A DNA stretch of 64,000 nucleotides, taken from positions 6,882,001 to 6,946,000 of the forward strand of contig NZ_CP134609.1 in assembly GCF_031844705.1 (NCBI RefSeq), in the 5' to 3' direction. The translations under genes were made by a program, and so were the position numbers. This document shows, piece by piece, positions 37,269 through 45,740 of the stretch (positions are counted from its first letter, which is position 1; each line of letters starts with the position of its first letter). Origin of the DNA: Streptomyces sp. ITFR-16 (GTDB lineage: Bacteria > Actinomycetota > Actinomycetes > Streptomycetales > Streptomycetaceae). The notes beneath the pieces were generated by a model, which was not told where the DNA came from, did not search any database, and worked only from the letters and a program-made list of their open reading frames with translations.

Positions 37269-37919
37269 GTGCCGTCCAGGGAACAGCTTGCCGAGCAGAC
37301 CGAACCGGCCACCACCGTCCTGCTGACGGTGGAGTGCCAGCAGGGAGTGGTGGGGCCGGACAGCGCACTGCCCGAACTGGCCAAGGAGGCCAGGTCCTCC
37401 GGCGCGCTGCGCAACGTGGCCAGGCTGGTCACCGCCGCGCACGAGGCAGGCGTCCAGGTCCTGCACGCCGTGGCGGAACGCCGCCCCGACGGCCGGGGGG
37501 CCAACCGCAACGCCCGGCTCTTCCGGGCCGCCGGCCGGCTCCCCGTACAGCAGCACTCGGGAACCACGGCGGTGCGGATCGCCGAGCCCATCGAGGTCGC
37601 GGAGGAGGACCTCGTCGTCCGCCGGCTGCACGGCCTCTCGCCCATAGCGGGCACGGACGTGGACGCCCTGCTGCGCAACCTCGGCTGCCGCACCCTCGTC
37701 GTCACCGGCGTATCGGCGAACGTGGCGATCCCCAACGCCGTCTTCGACGCGGTGAACCTCGGCTACACGGCGGTGGTGGTCTCCGACGCCATCGCGGGCG
37801 TGCCGGCCGACTACACGCCCGCGATGATCCGCAACACCCTCGCCCTGGTCGCCACCGTGACCACCACCGACGACCTGCTCGGCTGCTGGCTGAGCCGGCG
37901 GACGGGCACCCGGGGCTGA
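37269..37919 (+). CDS. isochorismatase-like protein lacking catalytic Cys
   Basis: 216-residue member of the cysteine-hydrolase (isochorismatase) fold. The first motif reads LLTVECQQGVVG where hydrolases have a VDMQ-type Asp, so Asp is replaced by Glu. The last motif is VVTGVSANVAIPNAVFDA where the nucleophile Cys would fall at Ala (GVxTDxCV pattern). Arg residues of VVRRLHGLSP replace the usual Lys. GTG 37269 has GAGAGGGG upstream; two earlier GTGs at 37245/37248 are in frame. Either a non-Cys chemistry or a ligand-binding pseudoenzyme is possible. Confidence 0.8.
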   Translation: MPSREQLAEQTEPATTVLLTVECQQGVVGPDSALPELAKEARSSGALRNVARLVTAAHEAGVQVLHAVAERRPDGRGANRNARLFRAAGRLPVQQHSGTTAVRIAEPIEVAEEDLVVRRLHGLSPIAGTDVDALLRNLGCRTLVVTGVSANVAIPNAVFDAVNLGYTAVVVSDAIAGVPADYTPAMIRNTLALVATVTTTDDLLGCWLSRRTGTRG

Positions 37920-37947
37920 CGCGCGGCCGGGTGACGAGGCGGCCGGG

Positions 37948-38403
37948 CTACGAGGCCAGGCTGATCGAGTCGCCCTCGACCGTGATCGCGGCGGCGGGCA
38001 GCGGCGTGGTGGCGGGGCCCGTCCGGACCTCGCCGGTCGCCACGTCGAACTTGCTGCCGTGACACGGGCAGTTGATGGTGCCGTCCGAGACGCTGGAGAC
38101 CGCGCATCCCATGTGGGTGCACTTGGACGAGAACGCCTTGAACTCACCGGCCGCCGGCTGGGTCACCACGACCCCCTGGTCCGGGAAGATCTTCCCGCCG
38201 CCCTCAGGGATGTCGGCGGTCGTCGTGAGGGCGGGGCCCGTGCCGCCGTCCCCGCCGTCGTCGGACTGCTTGACGGCACCGGAACCGGACGGTTCCTTCG
38301 AGCCGCCGCACGCACTGAGTACGGCGACGAGCGGAACGGCGCCCGCGACGGTCACCACCGTCCGGCGTCCGAGACGGATCTCCGGGTCCTGCGATGCGCT
38401 CAT
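37948..38403 (-). CDS. Rieske (2Fe-2S) lipoprotein
   Basis: 151-residue exported iron-sulfur protein. RLGRRTVVTVAGAVPLVAVL is a Tat-like signal, and LSAC is the lipobox, so the mature protein is probably lipid-anchored outside. A disordered Gly/Asp-rich linker (about 35-55) leads to the Rieske domain (about 60-150) with both cluster ligand pairs, CTHMGC and CPCHGS. It is not part of a cytochrome bc complex operon here, so its redox partner is unknown. It lies 73 nt after the S9 peptidase start on the same strand. Confidence 0.9.
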   Translation of the reverse strand: MSASQDPEIRLGRRTVVTVAGAVPLVAVLSACGGSKEPSGSGAVKQSDDGGDGGTGPALTTTADIPEGGGKIFPDQGVVVTQPAAGEFKAFSSKCTHMGCAVSSVSDGTINCPCHGSKFDVATGEVRTGPATTPLPAAAITVEGDSISLAS

Positions 38404-38476
38404 GCTGTCTCTTTCCCTTCACGGTCTTCCGGCTCCGACGCTTCGCCCAGAGGTACGCGCGGCCGGCACCCCGTGT

Positions 38477-40633
38477 TCAAAGCCCCAGGGACTTCCTCAG
38501 GAAGTCCCGCTCCAGCAGCAGAAGCCCGCTCGCCGTCCGCTCGTGGCTGACCAGATGGCCGGCCCCGGACAACGGCAGCACCGTGTGCGGCCGCCCCGCG
38601 GCGAGCAGCGCCGAGGAGAACCGCAGCGTGTGGGCCACGGCGACATTGTCATCGGCAAGTCCGTGCACCAGCATGAGCGGCCGGGTCAGGGCCGAGGCCT
38701 CGTCCAGCAGCGAATTGCGCGTGTAGTTCTCCGGCAGCACGTCCGGGTGCCCCAGGAAACGTTCCTCCCAATGGGTGTCGTAGAGCCGCCGGTCGGCCGG
38801 TGCCGCGCCCGCCACGGCCGCGTGGAACACCTCCGGGTGCCGCAGCACGGCCGCCGCCGCGAGATACCCGCTGAACGACCAGCCGCGCATCGCCACCCGG
38901 GACGTGTCCAGCTCCGGACGCAGGGCCGCCGCCGCGTGCAGCGCGTCGATCTGGTCCTCCAGGACGGCCGTCAGCCGGTCGCCGTGCACCGACTTCTCCC
39001 AGGCCTCCCCGCGCCCGGGAGTGCCCCGGCCGTCGGTGACCAGCACCGCGAACCCCTGCTCCGCGAACCACTGGGCCACCGCCACCCACCAGGTCCGCAC
39101 CTTCAGGACGACCTGCATCCCGTGGCCGGCGTACGGGCTGAGCAGCACCGGCAGCGGACCGTCCCCGGGCCGGTGCCACGACGGCAGGTACAGCCTGCTG
39201 CGCAGTTCCCGTTCGCCCAGGCTCAGGTCCAGCGGACGCGGGGTGACCAGAGGCGCCTCGGCCAGGACCGCGATCCGGCCGGCCGGGGCCCCGTCCCGCA
39301 GCACGGTCACCGTGTGGCCGTCCGGCGTCCTGCTGTCGAGCACCCCGGTCCCGCCCCCGACCGCGGCCGTGTGCACCCCTGCGGGGGCGCTGACCCGGAC
39401 GCACCCCTCGCCGGGCGCGCACGACCAGACGTCGATCTCCGTGGGCTCCCCGCCCGCGGTGAAGTACACGCGGCCATCCGCCTCACCCAGTACCTCGCGG
39501 ACCTCCAGGCCCGGCGGAGTGAGCGTGCCGCCGATGTCCAGCCCCTGCGTGTCGCCGCCCGGCCGCGCGGGTACGACGAGCGCCCCGGAGGCGAGGCGCA
39601 GCGGGGTGCCCGGCCGCAGCGCGACCCAGGCGGAATCGTGCGCGCGGTGCACCGTCCGGGTCGCGCCGGACTCCTCGTCCACCTCCAGGACGTGCACCGA
39701 CCGCTGGTCACGCGTCTGCACGGAGACCAGCGGACCCCGCTCGTCCCAGCCCGCCGCCACCACGTACTCGAACGCCGGGTCCGTCCACGTCCCTTCGGGG
39801 TGGCCCTCGCCGGCCGCGTCGGGCAGCCGCACCGCGGTCCGCTCCCCGGAGACCCGCACCAGATGCAGGGACACCTCCGCGTTCGCCGTACCGGCGGCCG
39901 GGTAGGCCACCTCGCGGGGCGGCCGTGCGGGATCGGACGGGTCGCCGATGTAGCGGCGCCCGACGCCGGAGGTGTCCACCCGGGCCACCAGCAGGGCATC
40001 GCCGCGGGGCGACCACCAGAAACCGCGCGAGCGGCCGACGGACTCCTGCGACACGTAGTCGGACAGCCCGTACGTCACATCGGTGCCGTCCGGCTCCGCG
40101 AGCGGCCGGTCGTCCGTGCCGTCGGCCCGTACGATCCGCAGCGCGCCGCCGGACACGTACGCGATCAGGGAGCCGTCGGGCGAGGGGCGGGGGTCCACGG
40201 CAGGTCCCGCCGTCGGGATGCGGCGTGGAGTCCCGCCGTCGGTGCCGAGCACCAGGAGCGTGCCCCGGAGGGCGAAGGCCACGAGCCGTACGGCCGCGTC
40301 CGTGGCGTAGGAGACGATGCCCGACGAGGTCTCGCGGGCCCGTTCGCGCCGCGCCAGTTCCTCCGGGGGCACCTCGCCCGCCGTCCCGCCCGCGAACGCG
40401 GGCCCGAGCGGGTCGGCGAGCAGCCGCTCCCGGCCGTCCTCGTGGATCCAGAGCCGGCTCACCGGGTCGGTGCCCGACGTACCGCGCAGGAACAGCACCC
40501 GTTCCCCGTCCGGGGAGACCGTGAAGAGGCGGGGCACGCCGAGCGAGAAGCGCCGGGTGCGGGCGAACTGGAGCGGAAAGGGGTCGGCTGAGGGCGCGTC
40601 GGCCTCGGCCGACGCGTCGAAGGGGGGAGTCAT
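38477..40633 (-). CDS. S9 family prolyl oligopeptidase (DPP IV-like)
   Basis: 718-residue serine peptidase. Residues about 30-460 form a beta-propeller and about 470-715 the alpha/beta-hydrolase domain with nucleophile GWSFSGY, Asp in GLADDNV and His in GAGHLVS. No signal peptide is seen, so it is cytoplasmic. The DPP IV-type N-terminal propeller and a YDTHWEERFLG stretch are present. The ATG at 40633 matches the frame. It is followed on the same strand by the Rieske gene (73 nt); no functional link is evident. Confidence 0.9.
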   Translation of the reverse strand: MTPPFDASAEADAPSADPFPLQFARTRRFSLGVPRLFTVSPDGERVLFLRGTSGTDPVSRLWIHEDGRERLLADPLGPAFAGGTAGEVPPEELARRERARETSSGIVSYATDAAVRLVAFALRGTLLVLGTDGGTPRRIPTAGPAVDPRPSPDGSLIAYVSGGALRIVRADGTDDRPLAEPDGTDVTYGLSDYVSQESVGRSRGFWWSPRGDALLVARVDTSGVGRRYIGDPSDPARPPREVAYPAAGTANAEVSLHLVRVSGERTAVRLPDAAGEGHPEGTWTDPAFEYVVAAGWDERGPLVSVQTRDQRSVHVLEVDEESGATRTVHRAHDSAWVALRPGTPLRLASGALVVPARPGGDTQGLDIGGTLTPPGLEVREVLGEADGRVYFTAGGEPTEIDVWSCAPGEGCVRVSAPAGVHTAAVGGGTGVLDSRTPDGHTVTVLRDGAPAGRIAVLAEAPLVTPRPLDLSLGERELRSRLYLPSWHRPGDGPLPVLLSPYAGHGMQVVLKVRTWWVAVAQWFAEQGFAVLVTDGRGTPGRGEAWEKSVHGDRLTAVLEDQIDALHAAAALRPELDTSRVAMRGWSFSGYLAAAAVLRHPEVFHAAVAGAAPADRRLYDTHWEERFLGHPDVLPENYTRNSLLDEASALTRPLMLVHGLADDNVAVAHTLRFSSALLAAGRPHTVLPLSGAGHLVSHERTASGLLLLERDFLRKSLGL

Positions 40634-40719
40634 GGCGACACCATGACAGGTAAAAATTCGCTCGATCCAACCCGGTCTCCACCGGTATGGTGCAAGGCCG
40701 CCGGCGGCTGACGGCGCGT

Positions 40720-40786
40720 CGTGTACGCAAACGCGGACGTGCGCCCACCGCTCGGGCGGGGGCGCACGTCCGCGTTTGCGTACACG
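40720..40786. terminator. 27-bp perfect inverted repeat (strong hairpin)
   Basis: Positions 40720-40746 and 40760-40786 are exact reverse complements (27 bp) with a 13-nt loop. The hairpin begins 4 nt after the MFS stop codon region at 40791 on the minus strand and lies 87 nt before the S9 start at 40633, so it most likely terminates the TetR-MFS operon. It is exceptionally long and has no T run. Confidence 0.85.
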
Positions 40787-40790
40787 GGAT

Positions 40791-42377
40791 CTAGGAGGCG
40801 GCCGCCGCGTTCTCCTCCGCGAGCCGCTCCATGCCGCTCTGGGTCCTGAGCGGCTTCTCCTTGATGAACAGCACCGCGATCAGGGCGAGGAAGGCGAAGG
40901 GCGCCCCGATCAGGAACACATCGGCCGTCGCCACCCCGTATGCGTGCTCGACGACCTGCCGGGCCGGTTCGGGAAGGGTGCCGAGGTCGGGCACGCCGTG
41001 CCCGGCGCCGCCGTTGTCCGCCGCCCCGCCGAAGCCCTTCGCCATCTCCTCGGCCGCCCGGTGGCCGAGGACGGCGCCGAGCGCGCTCGTACCGATCGCC
41101 CCGCCGAGGCTGCGGAAGAACGACAGCACCGACGTCGCCGCGCCCAGCTCCGATGCGGGCACGTCGTTCTGGGCGGCCAGCACCAGGTTCTGCATCAGCA
41201 TGCCGACACCGACGCCGAGGACCACCATGTAGAGGCTGAGGACGACGAACGAGGAGTCCGAGCCGATCGTGGACAGCAGGCCCATGCCCGCCGTCATGAT
41301 GATCCCGCCCGCGATCAGGAAACTCTTCCACTTGCCCCGGCGGGAGATGATCTGCCCGGCGACGGTCGTGGAGACCATCAGACCGAGGATCATCGGCAGG
41401 CTCATCAGACCCGCGACGGTCGGCGTCTTGCCCAGCGAGATCTGGAAGTACTGCGACAGGAACACCGTGCCGCCGAACATGGCCACACCGACCAGCAGGC
41501 TCGCCACCGTCGTCAGCGCCACCGTGCGGTTGCGGAAGATGTCCAGCGGGATGATCGGCTCCTTGACCCTGGACTCGACCAGGACGGCCGAGGCGAGCAG
41601 GACGACACCGGCGGACACCAGGGCGGCGGTCTGCCAGGAGGCCCAGTCGAAGCGGTTGCCCGCGAGGGTCACCCACAGCAGCAGCGCGCTGACCCCGCTC
41701 ATGATGAGTACGGCACCGAGGTAGTCGATCCGCACCTCCCGGCGGATCGTGGGCAGCTTCAGGGTCAGCTGGAGCAGCACGATGGCGAGCAGGGCGAACG
41801 GAACCCCGATGAAGAAGCACCACCGCCAGCCCAGCCAGGAGGTGTCGACGAGCACCCCGCCGATGAGCGGGCCCGCGACGGTGCCGACGGCGAAGACGGC
41901 ACCGAAGACGCCGGAGTAGCGGCCGAGTTCGCGCGGCGGGATGATCGCCGCCATCACGACCTGGGCGAGCGCGGTGAGACCACCGGCGCCGATGCCCTGC
42001 ACGACGCGGCTCACGATGAGCAGCCCGACGCTGTGGGAGAACCCGGCGACGAGCGAGCCCACGACGAACATCGACAGCGAGAGCTGGATGAGCAGCTTCT
42101 TGTCGTAGAGGTCGGACAGCTTGCCCCAGATCGGGACGGTCGCCGTCATCGCCAGCAGCTCGGCCGTGACGACCCAGGTGTACGAGGACTGGGTGCCGTG
42201 CAGATCGGCGATGATCCGGGGAAGGGCGTTGGAGACCACCGTGGAGGCCAGGATGGCCACGAACATGCCTGCCATCAGGCCGGACATGGCCTGGAGTATC
42301 TGGCGACGCGTCATGGCCGGTGCGGCCCCCGCGGGTGCGCCGGCGGTACCGGCTTCGGGTGTGACGGCAGCGGTCAT
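40791..42377 (-). CDS. MFS transporter, DHA2 (EmrB/QacA) family
   Basis: 528-residue multidrug-type proton antiporter with fourteen predicted helices. DHA2 motifs include LPRIIADLHGTQSSYTWVV, the loop GKLSDLYDKK and motif C-like GAVFAVGTVAGPLIGGVL. It is cotranscribed with a TetR gene located 57 nt upstream on the same strand, a typical self-regulated efflux unit. The C-terminal cytoplasmic tail ends GMERLAEENAAAAS. A long hairpin ends the operon. Substrates are unknown. Confidence 0.92.
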   Translation of the reverse strand: MTAAVTPEAGTAGAPAGAAPAMTRRQILQAMSGLMAGMFVAILASTVVSNALPRIIADLHGTQSSYTWVVTAELLAMTATVPIWGKLSDLYDKKLLIQLSLSMFVVGSLVAGFSHSVGLLIVSRVVQGIGAGGLTALAQVVMAAIIPPRELGRYSGVFGAVFAVGTVAGPLIGGVLVDTSWLGWRWCFFIGVPFALLAIVLLQLTLKLPTIRREVRIDYLGAVLIMSGVSALLLWVTLAGNRFDWASWQTAALVSAGVVLLASAVLVESRVKEPIIPLDIFRNRTVALTTVASLLVGVAMFGGTVFLSQYFQISLGKTPTVAGLMSLPMILGLMVSTTVAGQIISRRGKWKSFLIAGGIIMTAGMGLLSTIGSDSSFVVLSLYMVVLGVGVGMLMQNLVLAAQNDVPASELGAATSVLSFFRSLGGAIGTSALGAVLGHRAAEEMAKGFGGAADNGGAGHGVPDLGTLPEPARQVVEHAYGVATADVFLIGAPFAFLALIAVLFIKEKPLRTQSGMERLAEENAAAAS

Positions 42378-42434
42378 CGGCTGACGTTCCTCATTCTCTG
42401 GTGGTGAAAGGCCCTGAGGGGCCCTGGATGTGCT

Positions 42435-43040
42435 TCAGGCCTTCAGACCGGCGGCGAGCGAGGCGAACGCCTCGCGGTACAGGCTCTGGAACGTACGGGT
42501 GCGCCCGGAGGCCACCCAGACCTCGACGGCCGCGCGCACGGCGGCGATCGCCACGTGCGCCAGCAGCCTGGGGTAGAGCGCGGTGTCGGGGTCCTGCCCG
42601 AGGCGCTCGGCCACGACGTCGACCAGCGCGCGCTCGTCCGCGCCCCGCGCGGCCAGGAATCCGGGGAGCAGCGAAGGGCTCTTCCGGACCACGGCCATCT
42701 GGAGCTCCCAGCGTTCGTGGTCCTCCTCGATGTGGGCGAGCTCCTGGGCGATGGCCTCGCTGAGGGCGGCGAGCGCGGTCAGCTCCGCCGGCGCGTTCAG
42801 CACCGCCCGGCGGGTCCGCTCGGCGGTGTCCTGGACGGGGCGGGTGATCGCGTCCTCAAGAGAGGGGAAGTAGTTGAAGAAGGTGCGGACGGAGACGCCG
42901 ACCGCTTCGGTGACCGCTTCCACGGTCACATGCTCGATCCCGCGCTCCGCCGCCATGCGCAGGGCCCGGTCCGCGAGGGCGTCGCGCGTCGCGCGCTTCT
43001 TGCGTTCGCGCAGCCCTGCGGGCGGGTCGTCGGTGGTCAC
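42435..43040 (-). CDS. TetR-family regulator of the efflux operon
   Basis: 201-residue repressor. The HTH is at about 15-60 (ALRMAAERGIEHVTVEAV, then GVSVRTFFNYFPSLEDAI); the C-terminal ligand domain is all helical. GTG 43040 is chosen because the open frame upstream crosses a likely operator: TGCAA-CT-TTGCA at 43055-43066, with TGCA elements at 43047-43059. No ribosome site is visible, so the transcript may be leaderless or the start may differ slightly. It precedes the DHA2 exporter gene in one operon and probably represses it. Confidence 0.85.
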   Translation of the reverse strand: MTTDDPPAGLRERKKRATRDALADRALRMAAERGIEHVTVEAVTEAVGVSVRTFFNYFPSLEDAITRPVQDTAERTRRAVLNAPAELTALAALSEAIAQELAHIEEDHERWELQMAVVRKSPSLLPGFLAARGADERALVDVVAERLGQDPDTALYPRLLAHVAIAAVRAAVEVWVASGRTRTFQSLYREAFASLAAGLKA

Positions 43041-43527
43041 GAAGGTGCATGCTATGCAACTTTGCACGCCGCGCAAAATCTTGCCGGTGCCGGACCGTGC
43101 GGGCGCGGCGTCACAGCCCGGCGGAAGAGGAAAGGGCGCGGCATCGGCAATTCATCGGCAATTCACGGGGGCGGCCGTCCGGAAAGAGGGCAGGCCGAAT
43201 AGCGGCACACACCCCTGCGGCCGTCCAGGGAAATAGGACGCGCCCTCTTCCGGGCACGGCGTATTTCGGCTCGGCGCCTTTCGGGCGGGAACCGGCGGCC
43301 GTGCAACGGAGCGGCAGGGGCCGCAGTTTCGCCTGATCCTGATGCTCGCGCCTCACGCTCCTCCTTCGCGCTTACGTCCCGCTGACGTCTCACTCACGTT
43401 TCGCTGACGTTTCGCTTGCGTCGCGGCTCGGGGCGGCGTGTCCTCGGAAACGTCGGACAACCAGGCTTGCCCGTAAGCGAATTCCGGGTACAGCATGGCC
43501 GCCTCGCGTCGTTTTCCCGGGCGGGTG
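43041..43527. other. 487-nt gene-poor stretch with short tandem repeats
   Basis: No convincing gene. It holds the TetR operator-like dyad (43055-43066), a perfect 11-bp tandem duplication ATCGGCAATTC x2 (43143-43164), and five 11-bp units of pattern CTNACGTYYCG (43371-43425). A 47-codon minus-strand ORF (43495 to 43353) runs through the repeats but has poor third-position GC and no homology I recognise. The region borders a decayed gene and an integrase remnant, so it may be foreign DNA. Confidence 0.55.
43371..43425. repeat. five 11-bp direct repeats
   Basis: Consecutive units CTTACGTCCCG, CTGACGTCTCA, CTCACGTTTCG, CTGACGTTTCG and CTTGCGTCGCG occupy exactly 55 bp with no spacer. ACGT (GCGT in the last) is the invariant core. 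One unit per DNA helical turn places the cores on one face, as in iterons or multimeric operator arrays. Confidence 0.75.
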
Positions 43528-44148
43528 TCAGGCCAGCGAGGCGGCGCGGCCGGGGTCGATGGCATGCCGGAGCGGCAGGCCCCGGGTGAAGCGGTGCAGC
43601 TCGTCGAGCACGAGCTGCCCCAGGCGGTGGCGTTCGGCACCCAGGGCGCCGCCGAGATGGGGCGTCAGGACCACGTTGGGGAGAGTGAAGAGTGGCGAGT
43701 CGTGCGCCGGGGGCTCGGGGTGTGTGACGTCGAGTACGGCGGTGAGGTCGGGCCTGGCCCGCAGCACCCGGGCGGCGGCCGTCTCGTCGACGAGTGCGCC
43801 CCGCGCGGTGTTGATCAGCGTCGCACCCGGCATCAGCGAGTTCAGCAGCCGTTCCCCGACCGTGCCCCGGGTCTCGGGCAGCAGCGGGGCGTGGAGGCTG
43901 ACGACGTGACAGGTGGCGAAGAGCTCCTCGATGCCGACGAGCCGGACGCCCGCGCGCCCGGCGGTTTCCGGGGAGGTCACGGGGTCGGATGCGAGGATCT
44001 CGACGTCGAAGCGGCCGAGGCGGTCCGCGACGAGCCGGCCGATGTGGCCGAGCCCGAGCAGGCCCACGCGCGACCGGTAGGCGCCCGGCACATCGGGGTC
44101 GCGGGGGAAGCGACGGCTGCTCGCGACCTCCCGCGCGATGCGGTGCAC
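43528..44148 (-). pseudogene. D-isomer 2-hydroxyacid dehydrogenase, N-terminally truncated
   Basis: The frame encodes the NAD-binding and C-terminal part of a D-2-hydroxyacid dehydrogenase: GLLGLGHIGRLVADRLGRFD (GxGxxG), NTARGALVDE, and the HPEPP and HLGGALGAE regions with catalytic Arg, Glu and His positions. Family proteins are about 320-340 residues; here only about 206 remain, plus a possibly homologous stretch (PQVLLGLKQVHRIA) up to an in-frame TGA at 44233-44235. The first about 110 residues of the substrate-binding domain are missing, so this is probably a dead gene. Confidence 0.75.
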
Positions 44149-44507
44149 CTGCTTCAGGCCCAGCAGGACCTGGGGTCCGCGTCCGGACCCGCGCAGGGGC
44201 GTGCAGGAGGTGAGCTGGTCCCACCGGCCTCTTCACCGCCGCCCTGAAGCAGCACTTCTCGCCGATCCCCACCCGGACACCACCGACATGTCCGCCCACA
44301 TGCTCCTCGTCGCCACCGTCACCTGACCGGCGGGCCCCGCGAGACGCCAGAACGCCAAGTCCCGGCCCGGGTACCGAAAGAACGCACGAGCTCAGCTGTG
44401 GGGCTCAGGAATCAGGACCCCTGCCGGCCGGCTCGCAGGGGCCGGGACGGCCACCCTGAGCAGGAAGCTCTGGCTGTCGTCGTTGTGGTACATGGTGGTG
44501 CGAACCG
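44149..44507. other. disrupted region between gene remnants
   Basis: 359 nt with no intact gene. Between 44222 and 44326 two plus-strand frames read like pieces of one degraded protein (GLFTAALKQHFS in one, DTTDMSAHMLLVATVT in another), suggesting a frameshifted remnant I cannot identify. There is no tRNA gene or obvious attachment-site repeat. Confidence 0.4.
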
Positions 44508-44819
44508 TTGTCAGGGCCCGCGGGGGTCTCGGTGCAGCAGATGCAGGGCCGTCTGGCAGTGGGCGGCGTCCCCAAGGACGGATTCCACGTGCTGCGGCAC
44601 ACCTACGCCTCGATCATGTCGGAAGCCGGCGGGTCCGTTGTGACTCTGGCCCGGCGGCTCGGGCGCTCCTCGCCGGTGATCACCCTCGGTTACTATGCTC
44701 ACCTCATGCCGGAGGCCGGCAGCAAGGGGCGCAGCGGCATTGACGGTCTGCTGGGGAGCGGGGAGTTCCGGCCTGCCGGCCGGAACTCCCCGGATTCCCC
44801 CAGCACGGTTGACCGGTGA
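44508..44819 (+). pseudogene. tyrosine recombinase (integrase), C-terminal remnant
   Basis: About 85 recognisable residues of the catalytic domain of a phage or ICE-type tyrosine integrase: GFHVLRHTYASIMSEAGGSV (the HxxR box), LARRLGRSSPVITLGYYAHL (with the nucleophile Tyr), then the tail KGRSGIDGLLG. The N-terminal DNA-binding domain and first catalytic Arg are absent, and the sequence before about 44550 does not look like integrase. It is therefore a fossil of an integrated element. No excision partner gene is present. Confidence 0.75.
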
Positions 44820-44888
44820 CTTCAGCCGCTACGCCCCGTAGGAGCCCTCCGCGAAATGTGAGGCTGAAGAGATTGGTGGCCTGGGAAA

Positions 44889-45740
44889 GTGCTGGAAGAG
44901 GTCGTCGCGACCCGCTACGTCACGCCCCTGCGTGAGGGCGGCTCGCTCCCTGGGATCGTCGAGGCCGACGACCTGGGTACGTACGTCATGAAATTCACCG
45001 GAGCAGGACAGGGCCGCAAGACGCTGGTCGCGGAGGTGATCTGCGGGCAGCTCGGCCGCCGGCTCGGGCTGCGCGTCCCTGATCTCGTACAGATCCAGCT
45101 GGACCCGGTCATCGGACTCGCCGAGCCCGACCAGGAGGTGCAGGAGCTCCTCAAGGCCAGCGGCGGGCTCAACCTGGGGATGGACTTCCTCCCCGGTTCG
45201 CTCGGCTTCGACGCGCTCGCCTACGAGGTGGATCCGCGCGAGGCCGGGCGGGTCGTCTGGTTCGACGCGCTGATCAACAACGTCGACCGGTCCTGGCGCA
45301 ATCCGAACATGCTGGTCTGGCACGGCGACCTCTGGCTGATCGACCACGGCGCCACCATGATCTGGCACCACAACTGGCCCGGCGCCCGGGCCTCCGCCGC
45401 CAAGCCGTACAACGCCTCCGACCACGCGCTGGCCCCGTTCCGGCCCGATGTCGCCGCGGCCGCCGCCGAACTCGCCCCGCTGGTCACCGAGGAACTCCTC
45501 ACCGAGGTCGCGGCCGACGTCCCCGACGAATGGCTGGTGGACGAGCCGGGCTTCGACTCGACCGACCGGCTCCGCCGCGCCTATGTGGAGGCGCTGCTGC
45601 CGAGGGCCGCGTCCATCCACGAGCGGATCGTGCTGGACGCCCCCACCCCCGACAAGCCCTCCCAGGCCCCGGGCTGGATCACCGAACGCCTCGCCCCGAG
45701 GCACGAGCGCGCGAACAGCGAAGAGGGCGGCCGGGCATGA
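44889..45740 (+). CDS. HipA-like kinase family protein
   Basis: 283-residue single-domain relative of HipA kinases. Visible kinase elements are the ATP-binding Lys in TYVMKFTGAGQG, a catalytic loop NNVDRSWRNPNML (Asp and Asn kept), and the metal-binding LIDHG. It lacks the HipA N-subdomain, and no HipB-like antitoxin is nearby. The next gene (DUF3037) overlaps by 4 nt (ATGA), so the two are coupled. GTG 44889 has only a weak ribosome site; arms CTTCAGCC and GGCTGAAG (44820-44827, 44862-44869) form a possible leader hairpin. Target unknown. Confidence 0.85.
   Translation: MLEEVVATRYVTPLREGGSLPGIVEADDLGTYVMKFTGAGQGRKTLVAEVICGQLGRRLGLRVPDLVQIQLDPVIGLAEPDQEVQELLKASGGLNLGMDFLPGSLGFDALAYEVDPREAGRVVWFDALINNVDRSWRNPNMLVWHGDLWLIDHGATMIWHHNWPGARASAAKPYNASDHALAPFRPDVAAAAAELAPLVTEELLTEVAADVPDEWLVDEPGFDSTDRLRRAYVEALLPRAASIHERIVLDAPTPDKPSQAPGWITERLAPRHERANSEEGGRA

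Noticed and set aside
37245..37919. Functional cysteine hydrolase (nicotinamidase-like)
   Set aside because: Key Asp and Cys positions are substituted, so the usual enzyme name would mislead.
43371..43425. CRISPR array or PHO-box array as an explanation of the 11-bp repeats
   Set aside because: No spacers separate the units, so it is not CRISPR. The unit (CTNACGTYYCG) does not fit the GTTCACC core of Streptomyces PHO boxes in either orientation.
44508..44819. Active integrative element
   Set aside because: Only the C-terminal part of the integrase remains, with no excisionase, replication gene, tRNA gene or visible att repeats.
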